A stretch of DNA of 64,000 nt from Bradyrhizobium sp. Ash2021 (GCF_031202265.1 NZ_CP100604.1:496001-560000); one strand, 5' to 3'. Positions 42,069 to 52,067 are shown, counted from the stretch's first letter. Notes: generated from the sequence alone by a model not told the origin. Program-made: numbers and translations.

Positions 42069-42974
42069 CTACTTCCCCTCCGCACTCGTCACCGGCCGCA
42101 CCGGATCGCCCTCGCGCAGCAGCGCCCCCGCGCGGGCCACCACGATGTCGCCTTCCTGGATGCCGCCGGTGGCGCCGCCGGTGATCTCGACCTGTCCGGC
42201 CGACATCAATCCGGTTTCCACCCGCCGCGTCTCGATGCGGTTGTGCCGCACCACCTGCACCACGGTGCCGGCGGTGGAATAGAGGATCGCGGTGAGCGGC
42301 ACCGCGACGCCGCAGCTCTGCCCGGTCTTGATCTGCGCCCGGCCGGACGAATTCACCAACAGCCGCCGGTTGGTGGTGATGCCGATGAACACCTGGCCGA
42401 GCTGGCTGTTGGGCTCGACCGTGGTCGATATCCGCCGCACCTTGCCGTCGACATCGCCGGCGCCGATGATCTTGATCCGCGCGGTCTGGTTGCCCTGGAG
42501 CTTGGCGATATCGCGCGTCGGCACCAGGCCGACCAGATCGAACTCGCTGCGCGCGATGATCGAGAACAGCGGCTCGCCCTTGCCTGACGCCATGGCGCCG
42601 ATCGCCGCCGTCGTGGCTGCGATGGTGCCGGCGACCGGCGCCTGCACCGCGACCGAGCCGCCTTCGGGCAGCGTCAGCCGCGCCAGCACCTGGCCGGCGC
42701 TGACGGTGTCGCCGGCATCCGCCAGCACCTCGGCGACCTTCAGCCCCATGCGCTCGGGCCGCACCTGGGTCTCCTCGCGCGGAATGATGGTGCCGGTCAC
42801 CTCGACGATATTGGCGAAACAGGACTTTGTAGCCTTCAGCACCGTGACCGTCGCACCCTTGGGCGCGGCCTCGGCGTCGTCGGCGGCGAGGGAGGGGCGC
42901 GCGGCGAGGGTGAGCAGGCCCGCGAGGAGGAGGGCGGCGAGGGTTGGCGAAGGGTGCGCGGGGAGGGTGGGCAT
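42069..42974 (-). CDS. RND/HlyD-type efflux periplasmic adaptor
   Basis: A 301-residue protein with a Sec signal (LAALLLAGLLTLAARPSLAA, cleavage near residue 30). The lipoyl-like and barrel parts follow: VTGTIIPREETQVRPERMGL, AEVLADAGDTVSAGQVLARL, AVQAPVAGTIAATTAAIGAM and RIKIIGAGDVDGKVRRISTT, then a C-terminal membrane-proximal domain. The alpha-hairpin is almost missing, so this is a short adaptor. A pump gene would normally follow on the same strand (below 42069). Instead there is a repeat and an IS element, so the adaptor is orphaned here. The RND pump at 62.5 kb is too far away, and its own adaptor would lie outside the window. Confidence 0.82.
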   Translation of the reverse strand: MPTLPAHPSPTLAALLLAGLLTLAARPSLAADDAEAAPKGATVTVLKATKSCFANIVEVTGTIIPREETQVRPERMGLKVAEVLADAGDTVSAGQVLARLTLPEGGSVAVQAPVAGTIAATTAAIGAMASGKGEPLFSIIARSEFDLVGLVPTRDIAKLQGNQTARIKIIGAGDVDGKVRRISTTVEPNSQLGQVFIGITTNRRLLVNSSGRAQIKTGQSCGVAVPLTAILYSTAGTVVQVVRHNRIETRRVETGLMSAGQVEITGGATGGIQEGDIVVARAGALLREGDPVRPVTSAEGK

Positions 42975-44166
42975 TGGCGGTGCGTTCCCGGTTTCGGGAT
43001 TATCGATAGCAGAGGGGTGGCGGGGGAGGAAAGCGGGAAGGGAAATGCGAGACTAATCGATCAAGCTGGAATGCGGCGTTTGCTTCTCGGCGTTTGCTTA
43101 GATCTAGGTGCGGAGGCTCGTTGAGCCCTAATGCGGTCCAGTAGAACGCTTGCCGGCTCGTCGTCCGGGTCCTGCGGCACCAATTCGCCCTTGAAGGCCT
43201 TGGTGAGGATGGCGGACTCCAGCCGATCGAGCAGCGCGCACCCGCGCGCGGCCTCGCCTTCGAGACGACTTGCGCGAGCAAGCGCTCGCTTGATCCGAAC
43301 GATAATTTCTCTCTGCTCTTCCCGTGGTGGAAGGGCGATATGAAGGGCCCGAATTTCAGGAAAATAGATGGTCGTATGCGTTGAACCCATCCCGAACCTA
43401 CGGATGTCCTCTCCTTCTGCCATGAGCGCATACATCAAATACTCGGGCAGCAACGCATCAGTGCACGTCCACGTCGCGAAGTCCTGGCTGGTAGACATAC
43501 TTCGACCCATGATCGTGACGTAACCGACGGAAGCTGTGCGAGAGAGGCAGACCGTGCCTGACGGAAGGAGACGTGCTGACGAGTTGGCAAGTCCGGCTTC
43601 GGAGATCGTTTGGACGGTTTCCTCGATGTATCTGCCGTGATGAGCGCCCGCGTCACGAATGCCGATCCAAGGCACCCCTCCGTCCCAATACGATAGTTGC
43701 GATCGACTAGGCGTATGGCCGGTCTCCTGCTTGGCCACGCGCAAGAGCGGAACCCATTTCCAGCCATTTGGAAGGCCAGTTCCGGGGTCGTTAACGGCTA
43801 GACCTGCAGCGCCAGGAATCGTCTTGTCAGTTGCTTCTCGACCGCCGCGTCCTTGTTGTGGCACCGGGACCGCACGGAGCAAGGCCTCTACAGGCAGGAC
43901 GTTCGTCGCCTTAGCCCGCCAATCCTCGGTAAGCTGACCCATTACACCTGCGCGAAGAGTTAAGAGTTGAAAACGGTCAGTAAGCCGTGGGCTGCGATCT
44001 AGCTCCGCCCGCGCGCGGGCGAGACGAGCGGTCAGCACATCCAGCTTCGCAACAATGCGGCTTTGCTCGGCGGCAGGTGGCAACGCAATTGAAGCCGCTA
44101 AAACGTCACGATCGCCAATCGCCGGATACATCGTACTGAGCTGCACCCGGTTCTGTTGACACCTGC

Positions 44167-45198
44167 TTAAGCTAATCCAGCCTGCTGCTCGAACTCCATA
44201 GGGCTCAAATATCCGATCGTCGAGTGCCGGCGTTTCGGATTGTAGAAGCGCTCAATATAATCGAAGACGTCAGCCTTGGCGTCATCCCTCGTTCGGTACA
44301 CTCTGCGCGTAGTCCGCTCGGTCTTCAATGACGAGAAGAAGCTCTCCATCGCCGCGTTATCCCAGACGTTGCCTGACCGGCTCATCGAGCAGACGACGCC
44401 GTGATCGGCCATCAGCCGCTGGAACTGTTCGCTGGTGTATTGGCTGCCGCGATCGGAATGATGCAAGAGCGCGTCCGGTTTGCCCCGTCGCCAGATCGCC
44501 ATCACCAGGGCGTCAGTGACGAGCTGGGCCGTCATCGCTGCGTTCATCGACCAACCAACCACACGGCGGGAGAAGAGATCGACGACAGCGGCAACATAGA
44601 GCCAACCCTCCGCTGTCCACACGTACGTGAAGTCAGCGATCCATTTGCGGTTGGGAGCGGACGCATCGAAGCTGCGGTCGAGCACGTTGGGAGCGACGGC
44701 GGCGACCTGCCGCTCACCCAGATCGGGCGGCAGTCGCCGCCGTCGTGGACGGGCTTTGAGAGCCTGTAGCCGCATCAAACGCTCGATCCGATGCAGTCCA
44801 CACAACCCGCCTTCCGCCAACATGTCGTGCCACACTCGCCTCGCGCCATAGGTTCGATCGCTGGCGAGGAAACTGGCGCGAACCTTCGCGCCCAACTCCT
44901 CATCGCTCCGGCTGCGTTGGCTGCGCGGCCGTGTCAGCCAGGCATAGAACCCACCCCGCGAGACACCGAGCGCCCCGCACAACCATTCCGCCGGCCAGAT
45001 CCCCCGGTGCTTCGCGATGAAGGCGAACTTCATGTTGATTCCTTCGCGAAGTAGGCCGCGGCTTTTTTTAGGATGTCCCGTTCGGCTCTCAGCTTGGCGA
45101 CCTCGCGCTTGAGCTGCGCGATCTCCAACTGCTCCGGCTTCATCTGGCCCTGGCCGGGGAATGCATGCTGCGGATCGTCCGCCAGCTGCTTCACCCAA
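44167..45198 (-). CDS. IS3-family transposase OrfB (integrase core)
   Basis: The second frame of the element. Functional translation is as an OrfAB fusion by -1 slippage; the OrfB-specific part opens near MKFAFIAKHRGIW (about 45032). The HTH_21-like region (YGARRVWHDMLAEGGLCGLH) is followed by the rve core with triad Asp in KWIADFTYVWTAEGW, Asp in LLHHSDRGSQYTSEQF and Glu in NAAMESFFSSLK. It ends TIGYLSPMEFEQQAGLA, which is typical. The coding sequence is intact. Confidence 0.9.
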   Translation of the reverse strand: MGEAAGGRSAACIPRPGPDEAGAVGDRAAQARGRQAESRTGHPKKSRGLLREGINMKFAFIAKHRGIWPAEWLCGALGVSRGGFYAWLTRPRSQRSRSDEELGAKVRASFLASDRTYGARRVWHDMLAEGGLCGLHRIERLMRLQALKARPRRRRLPPDLGERQVAAVAPNVLDRSFDASAPNRKWIADFTYVWTAEGWLYVAAVVDLFSRRVVGWSMNAAMTAQLVTDALVMAIWRRGKPDALLHHSDRGSQYTSEQFQRLMADHGVVCSMSRSGNVWDNAAMESFFSSLKTERTTRRVYRTRDDAKADVFDYIERFYNPKRRHSTIGYLSPMEFEQQAGLA

Positions 45199-45320
45199 TT
45201 GCGCAACTGCGTTGGATGAACGCCAAGGTCTGCTGACGCCTGCGCATACGACACGCCGCGCTCCTTGATCAGGCGTACAGCCTCAAGCTTGAACTCTCGC
45301 GTAAACTGCCGTCTCTCCAT
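45030..45320 (-). CDS. IS3-family transposase OrfA
   Basis: A 96-residue helix-turn-helix protein (FTREFKLEAVRLIKERGVSY, then ADLGVHPTQLRNWVKQLADD) ending in a leucine-zipper-like helix (EIAQLKREVAKLRAERDILK). A GGAGGTGT ribosome binding site precedes the ATG at 45320. OrfA alone usually inhibits transposition; the fused product is the transposase. Confidence 0.9.
   Translation of the reverse strand: MERRQFTREFKLEAVRLIKERGVSYAQASADLGVHPTQLRNWVKQLADDPQHAFPGQGQMKPEQLEIAQLKREVAKLRAERDILKKAAAYFAKEST
45063..45069 (-). other. Programmed -1 frameshift site (A7) in the IS3 element
   Basis: On the minus strand CTAAAAAAAGCC spans the OrfA codons L-K-K-A. A -1 slip on A-AAA-AAG changes to the OrfB frame (PKKSRGLLREG). 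This is the usual IS3 mechanism to make the OrfAB transposase. Confidence 0.8.
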
Positions 45321-45773
45321 GACACACCTCCTGCTCCATAAAACACCTAACTCGGTGTCCTCGGAACCGGGTGCAGCTCATACCGTCGGATGCCAACGTC
45401 ATGGCATCAATGAAATCTTGCGAAATAACTCGTCTGAAGATGAAGCCGGATTCAATTTCCTTTGAGGGTCGAAGGACGCAGATGCCGGTCGATGTAAGTC
45501 CCCCATGCAGCTCCGCAGGCACGGTCGCTATGTTCTTAAGATAGGGACGAACCGTCGAGAAGAGTACGTCGCCCACACGTATCCGACGGCGCGCTCGAGA
45601 AGGCGCATCGCGTCCCAGAATTATCTTTGGGTCGACTATCTGCAGGCGGCGATTGTCTATCGAACCTATGTCAACGTAACGAAACTCTTCAGCGGGACGC
45701 TTCGTTGGATCGTCAGTTTCGATTGGGTCGACGATCTCGCCTAACTTCGTCTGTATCCACCCTCTCGGTAGGC

Positions 45774-47255
45774 TCACTCTGCCGCCTCCTCGATTGCGGG
45801 TGCGATTACGTCAACCCCGAGTTCTTCCACCAGCGCGCGGACTTCTACCAGCGCCGCTGAAAGATGCAATTCGATCGCTGCAGCGATGTCTTCCGGTGTT
45901 TCAAGTCCATCTTCTGGGTCGCCGCTGGTATCCTTAAGCCAGCTAATATCGAGATTGTCGCTGCGCGCGGCAATTTCCTCGCGGGTGAAGCGGCGGAAAC
46001 GGCCGGCTTCGCCTTCGTCTTTCCGGTCCGCCCAGCCGAGTGGATCATTCCCGAAGGCTCGCACGAACTCGTCGAAGTCTGCCTCTTTCAGCGGATTGGT
46101 CTTGCCATAGGCCGGTGCACCGGAGCGCATGTCATATATCCATACGGCCTTGGTGGCATCCTCGGTGGGAGCCTCTTCATCAGCGCGAGTAAAGAATATT
46201 ACATTGGTCTTCACACCCTGAGCGTAGAAAATTCCGGTCGGCAGCCGCAAGACGGTGTGCAGATCGCACCAGCTCATCAGCCGCTGGCGTAGTAGTTTCC
46301 CGCGGCCATCATCAAACAGCACATTGTCCGGCACCACCACCGCCGCACGACCACCCAGCTTGAGCGCGCGAATACAATGCTCGACAAAGGGCAGTTGATA
46401 GGAGGAAACGCGGTCGGTGATGGTCAGGTCGTCACGAGTTGGCGGGCCGCCCGCCGGCCCGAACGGTGGATTGGTTAGGATCAGATCGGCCTCTTTGTAC
46501 TTGGGCTGCATACCGCTAGGTGACAGCGTATCGGCAAGATTTAGATGATCTGGGTCGATCTTGTGCAAGTGCAGGTTCATCAAGAGCAACCGGAATGTAT
46601 CCTGCACGTTTTCCAGACCGCGCAATGCCGACTGCAATTGGAATGTTTGCTGCTTCGGTGACAGTTCGAAATAGTCATCCGTTGCCGCACGCATAGCGTG
46701 GTCCGCCGCAATCAGGAAGCCGCCAGTACCTGCGGCCGGGTCCTGAATGACTTCGCCGGCTTTCGGCTGCATCAGCTGGACCATCACCTCAATCAGCACG
46801 CGCGGAGTAAAATACTGGCCCGCGCCGCGCTTGGTCTCCTCGGCCATCTTCTGCAAGAGACCCTCATAGGTATCGCCAAAGGCGTCGCGTTCCTCGCTGA
46901 ACCAGTGCAGGCCGTCGATTGCGTCTATCAGCTTGCGCAGATTGGCGGGCTCGCGGACGATGGTGGCTGCGTTCTGGAAGATAGCGACCACCGAACGGTC
47001 GGCGATCTTGGTGCCGTCGCCTAGATCGATCAGCGCCTGACGATAGCGTTGCAGCACCTCGGTCTCGCTAGCAGATTTGAGCGCGACCCAGCGATATTGC
47101 TCCGGGATGCGGCTTTCGTCCTTCTGTTCTGAAGCCATTTTCAGGAACAGCAGGTAAGTGAGCTCGGTGACATACTGCTGGTAGGTAACGCCATCCTTTC
47201 GCAATAGCGCACATAACCGCCAAAGGCGGTTTACGAGGTCAGCGGAGGGATTCAT
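45774..47255 (-). CDS. hsdM: Type I restriction-modification methylase HsdM
   Basis: A 493-residue adenine-N6 methylase. The HsdM N-terminal helical domain (LWRLCALLRKDGVTYQQYVT) is followed by the SAM-binding motif IQDPAAGTGGFLIAADHAMR and the catalytic NPPF in DLILTNPPFGPAGG. It uses SAM to methylate the recognition site set by HsdS. Start at 47255. Its stop overlaps the hsdS start by 4 bp. With HsdS interrupted, it lacks a partner for specificity. Confidence 0.93.
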   Translation of the reverse strand: MNPSADLVNRLWRLCALLRKDGVTYQQYVTELTYLLFLKMASEQKDESRIPEQYRWVALKSASETEVLQRYRQALIDLGDGTKIADRSVVAIFQNAATIVREPANLRKLIDAIDGLHWFSEERDAFGDTYEGLLQKMAEETKRGAGQYFTPRVLIEVMVQLMQPKAGEVIQDPAAGTGGFLIAADHAMRAATDDYFELSPKQQTFQLQSALRGLENVQDTFRLLLMNLHLHKIDPDHLNLADTLSPSGMQPKYKEADLILTNPPFGPAGGPPTRDDLTITDRVSSYQLPFVEHCIRALKLGGRAAVVVPDNVLFDDGRGKLLRQRLMSWCDLHTVLRLPTGIFYAQGVKTNVIFFTRADEEAPTEDATKAVWIYDMRSGAPAYGKTNPLKEADFDEFVRAFGNDPLGWADRKDEGEAGRFRRFTREEIAARSDNLDISWLKDTSGDPEDGLETPEDIAAAIELHLSAALVEVRALVEELGVDVIAPAIEEAAE

Positions 47256-47268
47256 TTCGTAACTCGCT

Positions 47269-50200
47269 TCATGCGACCTGGTTGTCCCAAATCGCGGTGT
47301 TGAGGTCTTTCAGCACATCACCTAGCCCGTGATCGAACTCGCGGTCCACTGTTTCGAAGCCCCCCGCCTGTGCAAACAAGGGATCGGAGAGGATTTCAGG
47401 ATCACCCACAGGCTGGGCTTTGAGCACGCGCCCAATGCGGATGAGCCACTGTCTCTGCTTGGCTGTCCAGTTACGGCCGGCGATAATTCGTTGGACGCCG
47501 TTTTCGACCCTCGTCTCGTATGGAACCAGCGGGTCGCCGATCGCGGCCTGCCGCACGAAGCCGATGATGTGGGCGGCGATATCGGCGTTGCGCGCCCGGC
47601 CGTAAGCCTGGCGAAGGTTGGCTTCCGAGAAACCGTTTTCATCCAGCAATACCGCGAGCGCCTTCAGCTCCTTGCGGGTGAGTTCGCGCGGCTTTTGTGT
47701 CGCTGCAACCAGCGCGGGCGCGGCGTTCATGTTGGCGCGAACGAAGGCCTCGAAACTCTCGATGTAATCGCTTGGGCTAGCCTTGCCGCCATAATCATCC
47801 TCGACGCTTACCAGCTCATCCTCATGTTCGGAAATGTACATGCCGTCGCCCTTGCGGGCCGGGTTAGCGGCATCGAGAATCGACGCCAGCAATGGATGTT
47901 GTTTGAACAGAGCGAGGGTGTCTATCGCCGGCGCAGATTTCAGCTTGTCAGCAAGATCGGTAAGGGGCCCGAGCACGATCTCCAGCGTCTCGCGCCGCGC
48001 GGCACCGATGTGCTTGATGCTTTGTCGTAGCTTGACGATAATCTGGTCGCGCACGAAGGCGCGATCTTCGTCAGTTGAGGCGCGTTCAAGGTCGCCCGCA
48101 AGGGTGGTAAAGGATAGTGCCGGGTTGACGACCACGGGCCGCATATCGGTGACTTCCTGAAGATTGGCGTAGATGTCGACCGCGTCGAAGATGCGGAAGT
48201 ATTCCTTTCCGATTTCATCGCAGCGCCGCGTGGCGCGGCCAATCATCTGGTCGTAGAGAATGCGGCTGTTGACGCGGCGGACGAAGACAAGATTGGTGAT
48301 CGCGGGCACGTCGATCCCGGTAGTGAGCAGATCAACTGTAACAACATATTTCGGGCGGGGATCATTCTTGAAGGCTTTGATCCGATCGAGCGGTTTGTCA
48401 ACGGAGCCGGTGATCTTCTCCACCAAATCATGCGGCTGCGGCCCATACTCCTCGGTCAGCGCGGCGCGAAGCTCTTCCACAAGTATGTCTGCATGATCGT
48501 CGCGCGCGGCGAACAGCAAGGTCTTGCCACGCTCCGATGGTGGGCAATCCCGAGCGATAGCGTCAGCTACGGCGCGATTGAACGAGCGGGTGTAGACCTT
48601 CTTGTTGAACTCAGCGACTTCGAAGTCGACCTGATCGTCGAGATTGAAGAGGTCTATCTGACCCGTGCGCGGATCGAGAATATTGACCTCTTCGCCCTGT
48701 TCGAAGCTGATGCCGGTTTGGCTCAGTGCGGTCGTGATGCGGCGTGGGGGGCGATGATCGATTAGATAGCCGTCAATAACGGCCTGCCTGTAGCCATAGC
48801 GAAAGACTGCAGGTCCAAAGATTTCCCGGGTATGCAGTGCGGGAGTCGCGGTTAGCGCTATCCGCGTGGCGTCGAAATAGTCGAGCACGCGCCGATAAGC
48901 CGAAAGGTAGTCTTCGAGGTTGCGGAAGCCAAGGTCGTCTTCCCGCAGTTCGGCGTCCAGCGTGTATCCGCGGTGTGCCTCGTCGACGATGATAAGATCA
49001 TAGGTACCGGGCGTCGGACGCGTGACATCGGGGTCGTCGAAGATGCGCCGGATCATGGCTTGAACTGTTGCGACCTGGACTCTGTCGGTCGCCTCGGGAA
49101 ATTTGCGTGCAAGGTCGGCTATCGGAAATACCTGATCGAATTTCAGGAAGCCGCTGGTATCCGTGGTGCTCATGGCATCGAGTGTCTGACGGCCAAGGGC
49201 GTTTCGGTCGACAAGGAATAGAATTCGACGAAAACGTTTGCGGCGGAGCAACTCATACATGAGTGCGATGGCGAGGCGCGTCTTGCCGGTGCCTGTCGCC
49301 ATGGCGAGAAGGATATGCTGCTGACCGGCCGCAATCGCGGTCTCGACCGCAGCGATTGCCTCGTCCTGATAGGGCCGTAAGCCCGTGACGCCCAATTCAC
49401 GGTCCGCGATCTCGCGCAGATCGTCAGTAACCTGATCGAGCCGTTCTAGAAGGTCGCGCGGCGAAAACCACTCGGAAAGCGCGCGCGGCGCGCCGCCCGC
49501 AGGCCGCGCGTCCCAAAACCAGATGCCGGACTTGGTCGCCAGTTGCTTTACATAAGGACGGCCGTTGGTGACGAAGAGGAAGGGCGCACGGAACTGGTCC
49601 AGGCCCTGAATCCACGGGCCGCCAAAGCTGGTTTCGTCCGGCGTCAGTTTGATATCCCGTGCATAGCGTTTTGCCTGCCCAAGCCGGCCCGGGACGTCCT
49701 TTACACCACGCTTGGCTTCGATCACGCCCACGCAGCGTCCCTCGATAAAGAGGGCATAGTCCACAGGGCCGCTGTCGGTTGGCCACTCGGAAATCGCAAT
49801 CGACTGTCCGGGTTGAGGCCGCGTGCCTGCCGAATGTCGGAGGTTATTGCTATCGACGGTCCAACCGGCTGCGCGAAGTTGATCGTCAATCAGGATGCGG
49901 GTCGTCGCTTCGTCCAGCTCGACCTCTTCGGCCTGCCGGTTGGCAAGCTGGGTCAGCAGATCAAGCTGCACCGGCGGTGTGGCTTCAGCGTTGGTTTGTG
50001 CTGCTCTGAGAGCCGCCTCGGTTTTCCGGAGGCCGGCTTCGGTCTCGGCGGCATACTTCTCCCAGAACTCACGGTCCTGCTGGTGGGCTTCGGCCGCAGT
50101 TATGGCCTCTAGGCGAGCGGCTTCGGCTTCCTGATAGGCCAGCAGCGCTTTGGCTTCACTGTCCGAACTCGCGCGTACCTGCCCGCGCAACTCCTCAAGT

Positions 50201-50652
50201 TCCGCCTTCAGCGCCTTTGTGGTGTCGGCAGGTGCCGTCGGTGGCACGAACGGACCGGGCTTGAAGTTAGGCGCACCACCATAGCTTTGGTGGAACCAGA
50301 TCGCGGCTGCGCGCGCGATCTTAAGCGCAGAAAGCGCCTCGGCGGTTGTCCCAAGGTCTTCATGGGCGGCGGCATTGCCCACGCGCTTCAAGTGAAAGAA
50401 AAGATCGGCGATTTCGCGCGGGAGAATCGACTTTTGTCTCAGGGTGCGCAGCACATCGTCGAAGTTCACAGCGTTCGAAGGCAAGAGCCCGTGACGGGCC
50501 GCCACGTCTTTCGCGATGAACTCGCTAAGCTGACGCAGTTTGATCAGCGTTGAGGGCGCATCATTGAAGAAATAGCGCTCGGCCAGCGCGCCAAGGCGCG
50601 CAAACCGCTCGTCCTGCGACGCGAGAAAACCGAAATTACTGGAGACCCCCAT
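47269..50652 (-). CDS. hsdR: Type I restriction enzyme, HsdR subunit
   Basis: A 1127-residue motor/nuclease. After an N-terminal coiled-coil region (alanine/glutamate-rich, ~150-215) comes a PD-(D/E)xK nuclease (VDYALFIEGRCVGVIEAKRG), then helicase motifs: Walker A HILLAMATGTGKTRLAIALM at about residue 440-460, DEAH in LIIVDEAHRGYT, TATPALHTREIF and the motif VI GRATRRCDEIGKEYFRIF. It translocates DNA and cuts unmethylated DNA far from the site. 13 bp separate it from hsdM. The N-terminal HSDR part resembles the DUF4145/HsdR_4-type layout. Confidence 0.93.
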   Translation of the reverse strand: MGVSSNFGFLASQDERFARLGALAERYFFNDAPSTLIKLRQLSEFIAKDVAARHGLLPSNAVNFDDVLRTLRQKSILPREIADLFFHLKRVGNAAAHEDLGTTAEALSALKIARAAAIWFHQSYGGAPNFKPGPFVPPTAPADTTKALKAELEELRGQVRASSDSEAKALLAYQEAEAARLEAITAAEAHQQDREFWEKYAAETEAGLRKTEAALRAAQTNAEATPPVQLDLLTQLANRQAEEVELDEATTRILIDDQLRAAGWTVDSNNLRHSAGTRPQPGQSIAISEWPTDSGPVDYALFIEGRCVGVIEAKRGVKDVPGRLGQAKRYARDIKLTPDETSFGGPWIQGLDQFRAPFLFVTNGRPYVKQLATKSGIWFWDARPAGGAPRALSEWFSPRDLLERLDQVTDDLREIADRELGVTGLRPYQDEAIAAVETAIAAGQQHILLAMATGTGKTRLAIALMYELLRRKRFRRILFLVDRNALGRQTLDAMSTTDTSGFLKFDQVFPIADLARKFPEATDRVQVATVQAMIRRIFDDPDVTRPTPGTYDLIIVDEAHRGYTLDAELREDDLGFRNLEDYLSAYRRVLDYFDATRIALTATPALHTREIFGPAVFRYGYRQAVIDGYLIDHRPPRRITTALSQTGISFEQGEEVNILDPRTGQIDLFNLDDQVDFEVAEFNKKVYTRSFNRAVADAIARDCPPSERGKTLLFAARDDHADILVEELRAALTEEYGPQPHDLVEKITGSVDKPLDRIKAFKNDPRPKYVVTVDLLTTGIDVPAITNLVFVRRVNSRILYDQMIGRATRRCDEIGKEYFRIFDAVDIYANLQEVTDMRPVVVNPALSFTTLAGDLERASTDEDRAFVRDQIIVKLRQSIKHIGAARRETLEIVLGPLTDLADKLKSAPAIDTLALFKQHPLLASILDAANPARKGDGMYISEHEDELVSVEDDYGGKASPSDYIESFEAFVRANMNAAPALVAATQKPRELTRKELKALAVLLDENGFSEANLRQAYGRARNADIAAHIIGFVRQAAIGDPLVPYETRVENGVQRIIAGRNWTAKQRQWLIRIGRVLKAQPVGDPEILSDPLFAQAGGFETVDREFDHGLGDVLKDLNTAIWDNQVA

Positions 50653-50888
50653 GGGGCCAAATTATAGGCTTCCCCACTAAGCTCAAGCGTTGGTTGCATT
50701 GGTGAATCTGTGTGGAACCTGAGCTTCCATTGGAAGCGGAATCAAACGCATTGCAGTGAACGTGGCAGCGTTCGGCGCGAGGCTACCGACGCTGCTGGAT
50801 GGACAGCCCGGAAGCGTGATTTGCCTTGAAAACTCGTGATATCCATCTTATAATACACATCGATAATCCGGATATCACGGAGGCAAAG

Positions 50889-51122
50889 ATGCAGGTCTCA
50901 AAATGGGGTAACAGCCTTGCGGTTCGCTTGCCGAAGGCGCTGGTCGAAGAGCTCGGGCTGAAGGAGGGGGATGAACTGAACGTGGTTGCCGCAAAGGACG
51001 GCGCCATCGAGGTCGAAACCAGGGAAGATCAGCGTCGTCGGGCGCTCGACCGAATGGCTGCGCGCAACTGGACGCTTCCTCCCGACTACAAATTCGATCG
51101 CGACGAGGCCAACGAACGGTGA
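50889..51122 (+). CDS. AbrB/MazE-type antitoxin
   Basis: A 77-residue swapped-hairpin antitoxin: MQVSKWGNSLAVRLPKALVE, then LGLKEGDELNVVAAKDGAIE. CGGAGG lies upstream of the ATG at 50889. It would neutralise the PIN toxin encoded next and autorepress the operon. The C-terminal LPPDYKFDRDEANER likely binds the toxin. Its stop overlaps the toxin start (GTGA). Confidence 0.88.
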   Translation: MQVSKWGNSLAVRLPKALVEELGLKEGDELNVVAAKDGAIEVETREDQRRRALDRMAARNWTLPPDYKFDRDEANER

Positions 51123-51523
51123 GCGCCTTCTTCGACACCAACATTCTGGTCTATGCCCAGCAAACGGGCGGAAAAGCCGATCGGGCACGCGCGCTGTTCG
51201 CAGGCGGCGGCAAGCTCAGCGTACAGGTGCTCAACGAGTTCACCGCCGTTTCGCGACGCAAGCAGCGGAGAGATTGGCGCGAAATTGCCGAAGCCGTCTC
51301 GGATGTGCTCACGATGGTCGATCCGCCGCTGGCGCTCACGCTCGACCTGCACACAGCCGCGCGAGCGCTCGCCGAAGATCACCTTCTGTCGTTCTACGAC
51401 GCGCTGATCCTCGTCTCGGCGATCGAGGCTGGCTGCGATATCCTCTACAGCGAAGACATGCAGCATGGCCGTACAATCGGAGGCCTCGCCATCGTCAATC
51501 CGTTTCTCGAAAGCGCACCGTAA
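51119..51523 (+). CDS. PIN-domain toxin (VapC-like)
   Basis: A 134-residue RNase. Metal-binding acids are Asp6 (FFDTNILVYA), Glu40 (VLNEFTAV), Asp94 (SFYDALILVSA) and Glu112/Asp113 (LYSEDMQHG). VapC toxins cut tRNA or rRNA to stop growth. The GTG start overlaps the antitoxin stop by 4 bp. The pair lies beside the restriction-modification locus, as expected for defence islands. Confidence 0.88.
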   Translation: MSAFFDTNILVYAQQTGGKADRARALFAGGGKLSVQVLNEFTAVSRRKQRRDWREIAEAVSDVLTMVDPPLALTLDLHTAARALAEDHLLSFYDALILVSAIEAGCDILYSEDMQHGRTIGGLAIVNPFLESAP

Positions 51524-52067
51524 GCGCTCAAACCCTCGTCGCAGCTCGACCGTTTTCGCACTGAAACGGCGTGCGCGCACAGCCTATTTTCCGCTGCAAC
51601 TTCAACGTGATTTGGGCTGTCCAGACCTGTCGGAAAAAATATTCCGCTTGTCCCGTCGGGCAAATCAGCGCTACCAGCTCGCCCCATCCCGGCCCCCCAG
51701 AGGGGCGTATCATGATCGTCACGAACGTTGGGCATGGGATGCGGTGGACGCGGCAGCGTTGGGCGCGCAAGGCAATCGCAGGGCGGCTCCGTCAGGGGTT
51801 CGTGAGCGATCAGGCCGCGCGCTGACGAACGGCGCTGATCCCGCCTTCGCCAAAACTTCGGCGGATGGGTACCAAGCCCGTCGAGGCCTTTGGCGCGAGG
51901 CGGCCGCGTACGGCAAAATCGTGTGGTTCTGGCACCCGTTGCTGGTGTCAAGTCGGCGGAGGTTTTTGTTGGCCCGACCGGGTTCGACAAGACCGCCAAT
52001 TCGCCGATGACGGTGGCAAAAGGAATTCGTCGCCGGGGAGAGCTCGATATAAGCCGTAAAGCCATCG

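Larger units (their letters stand above)
44137..45380. mobile_element. IS3-family insertion sequence inside hsdS
   Basis: A 1244-bp element. Its ends are inverted repeats starting TGAGCTGCACCCGGTTC, with a further shared GACACC (left TGCACCCGGTTCTGTTGACACC-type end, right the same with two changes). A 3-bp target duplication TAC flanks it (44134-44136 and 45381-45383). Two overlapping minus-strand frames, orfA and orfB, are linked by an A7 slippery run. Confidence 0.92.
43061..45777 (-). pseudogene. hsdS: Type I restriction-modification specificity subunit HsdS, split by an IS3 element
   Basis: The N-terminal part (45777-45381: MSLPRGWIQTKLGEIVDPIE, RVGDVLFSTVRPYLKNIATV) contains the first target-recognition domain. 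The rest (44133-43061: ALPPAAEQSRIVAKLDVLTA, the second recognition domain with GLPNGWKWVPLLRVAKQETG, IALPPREEQREIIVRIKRAL) contains the central and distal coiled-coil spacers. An IS3-family element sits between them. Removing the element and one copy of the TAC duplication joins 397 and 1073 bases into 1470, i.e. 490 codons, with ASDG continuing in frame into TMYPAIGDRDVLAAS. It overlaps hsdM by 4 bp. HsdS gives sequence specificity, so the locus should be silent unless the element excises. Confidence 0.9.
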
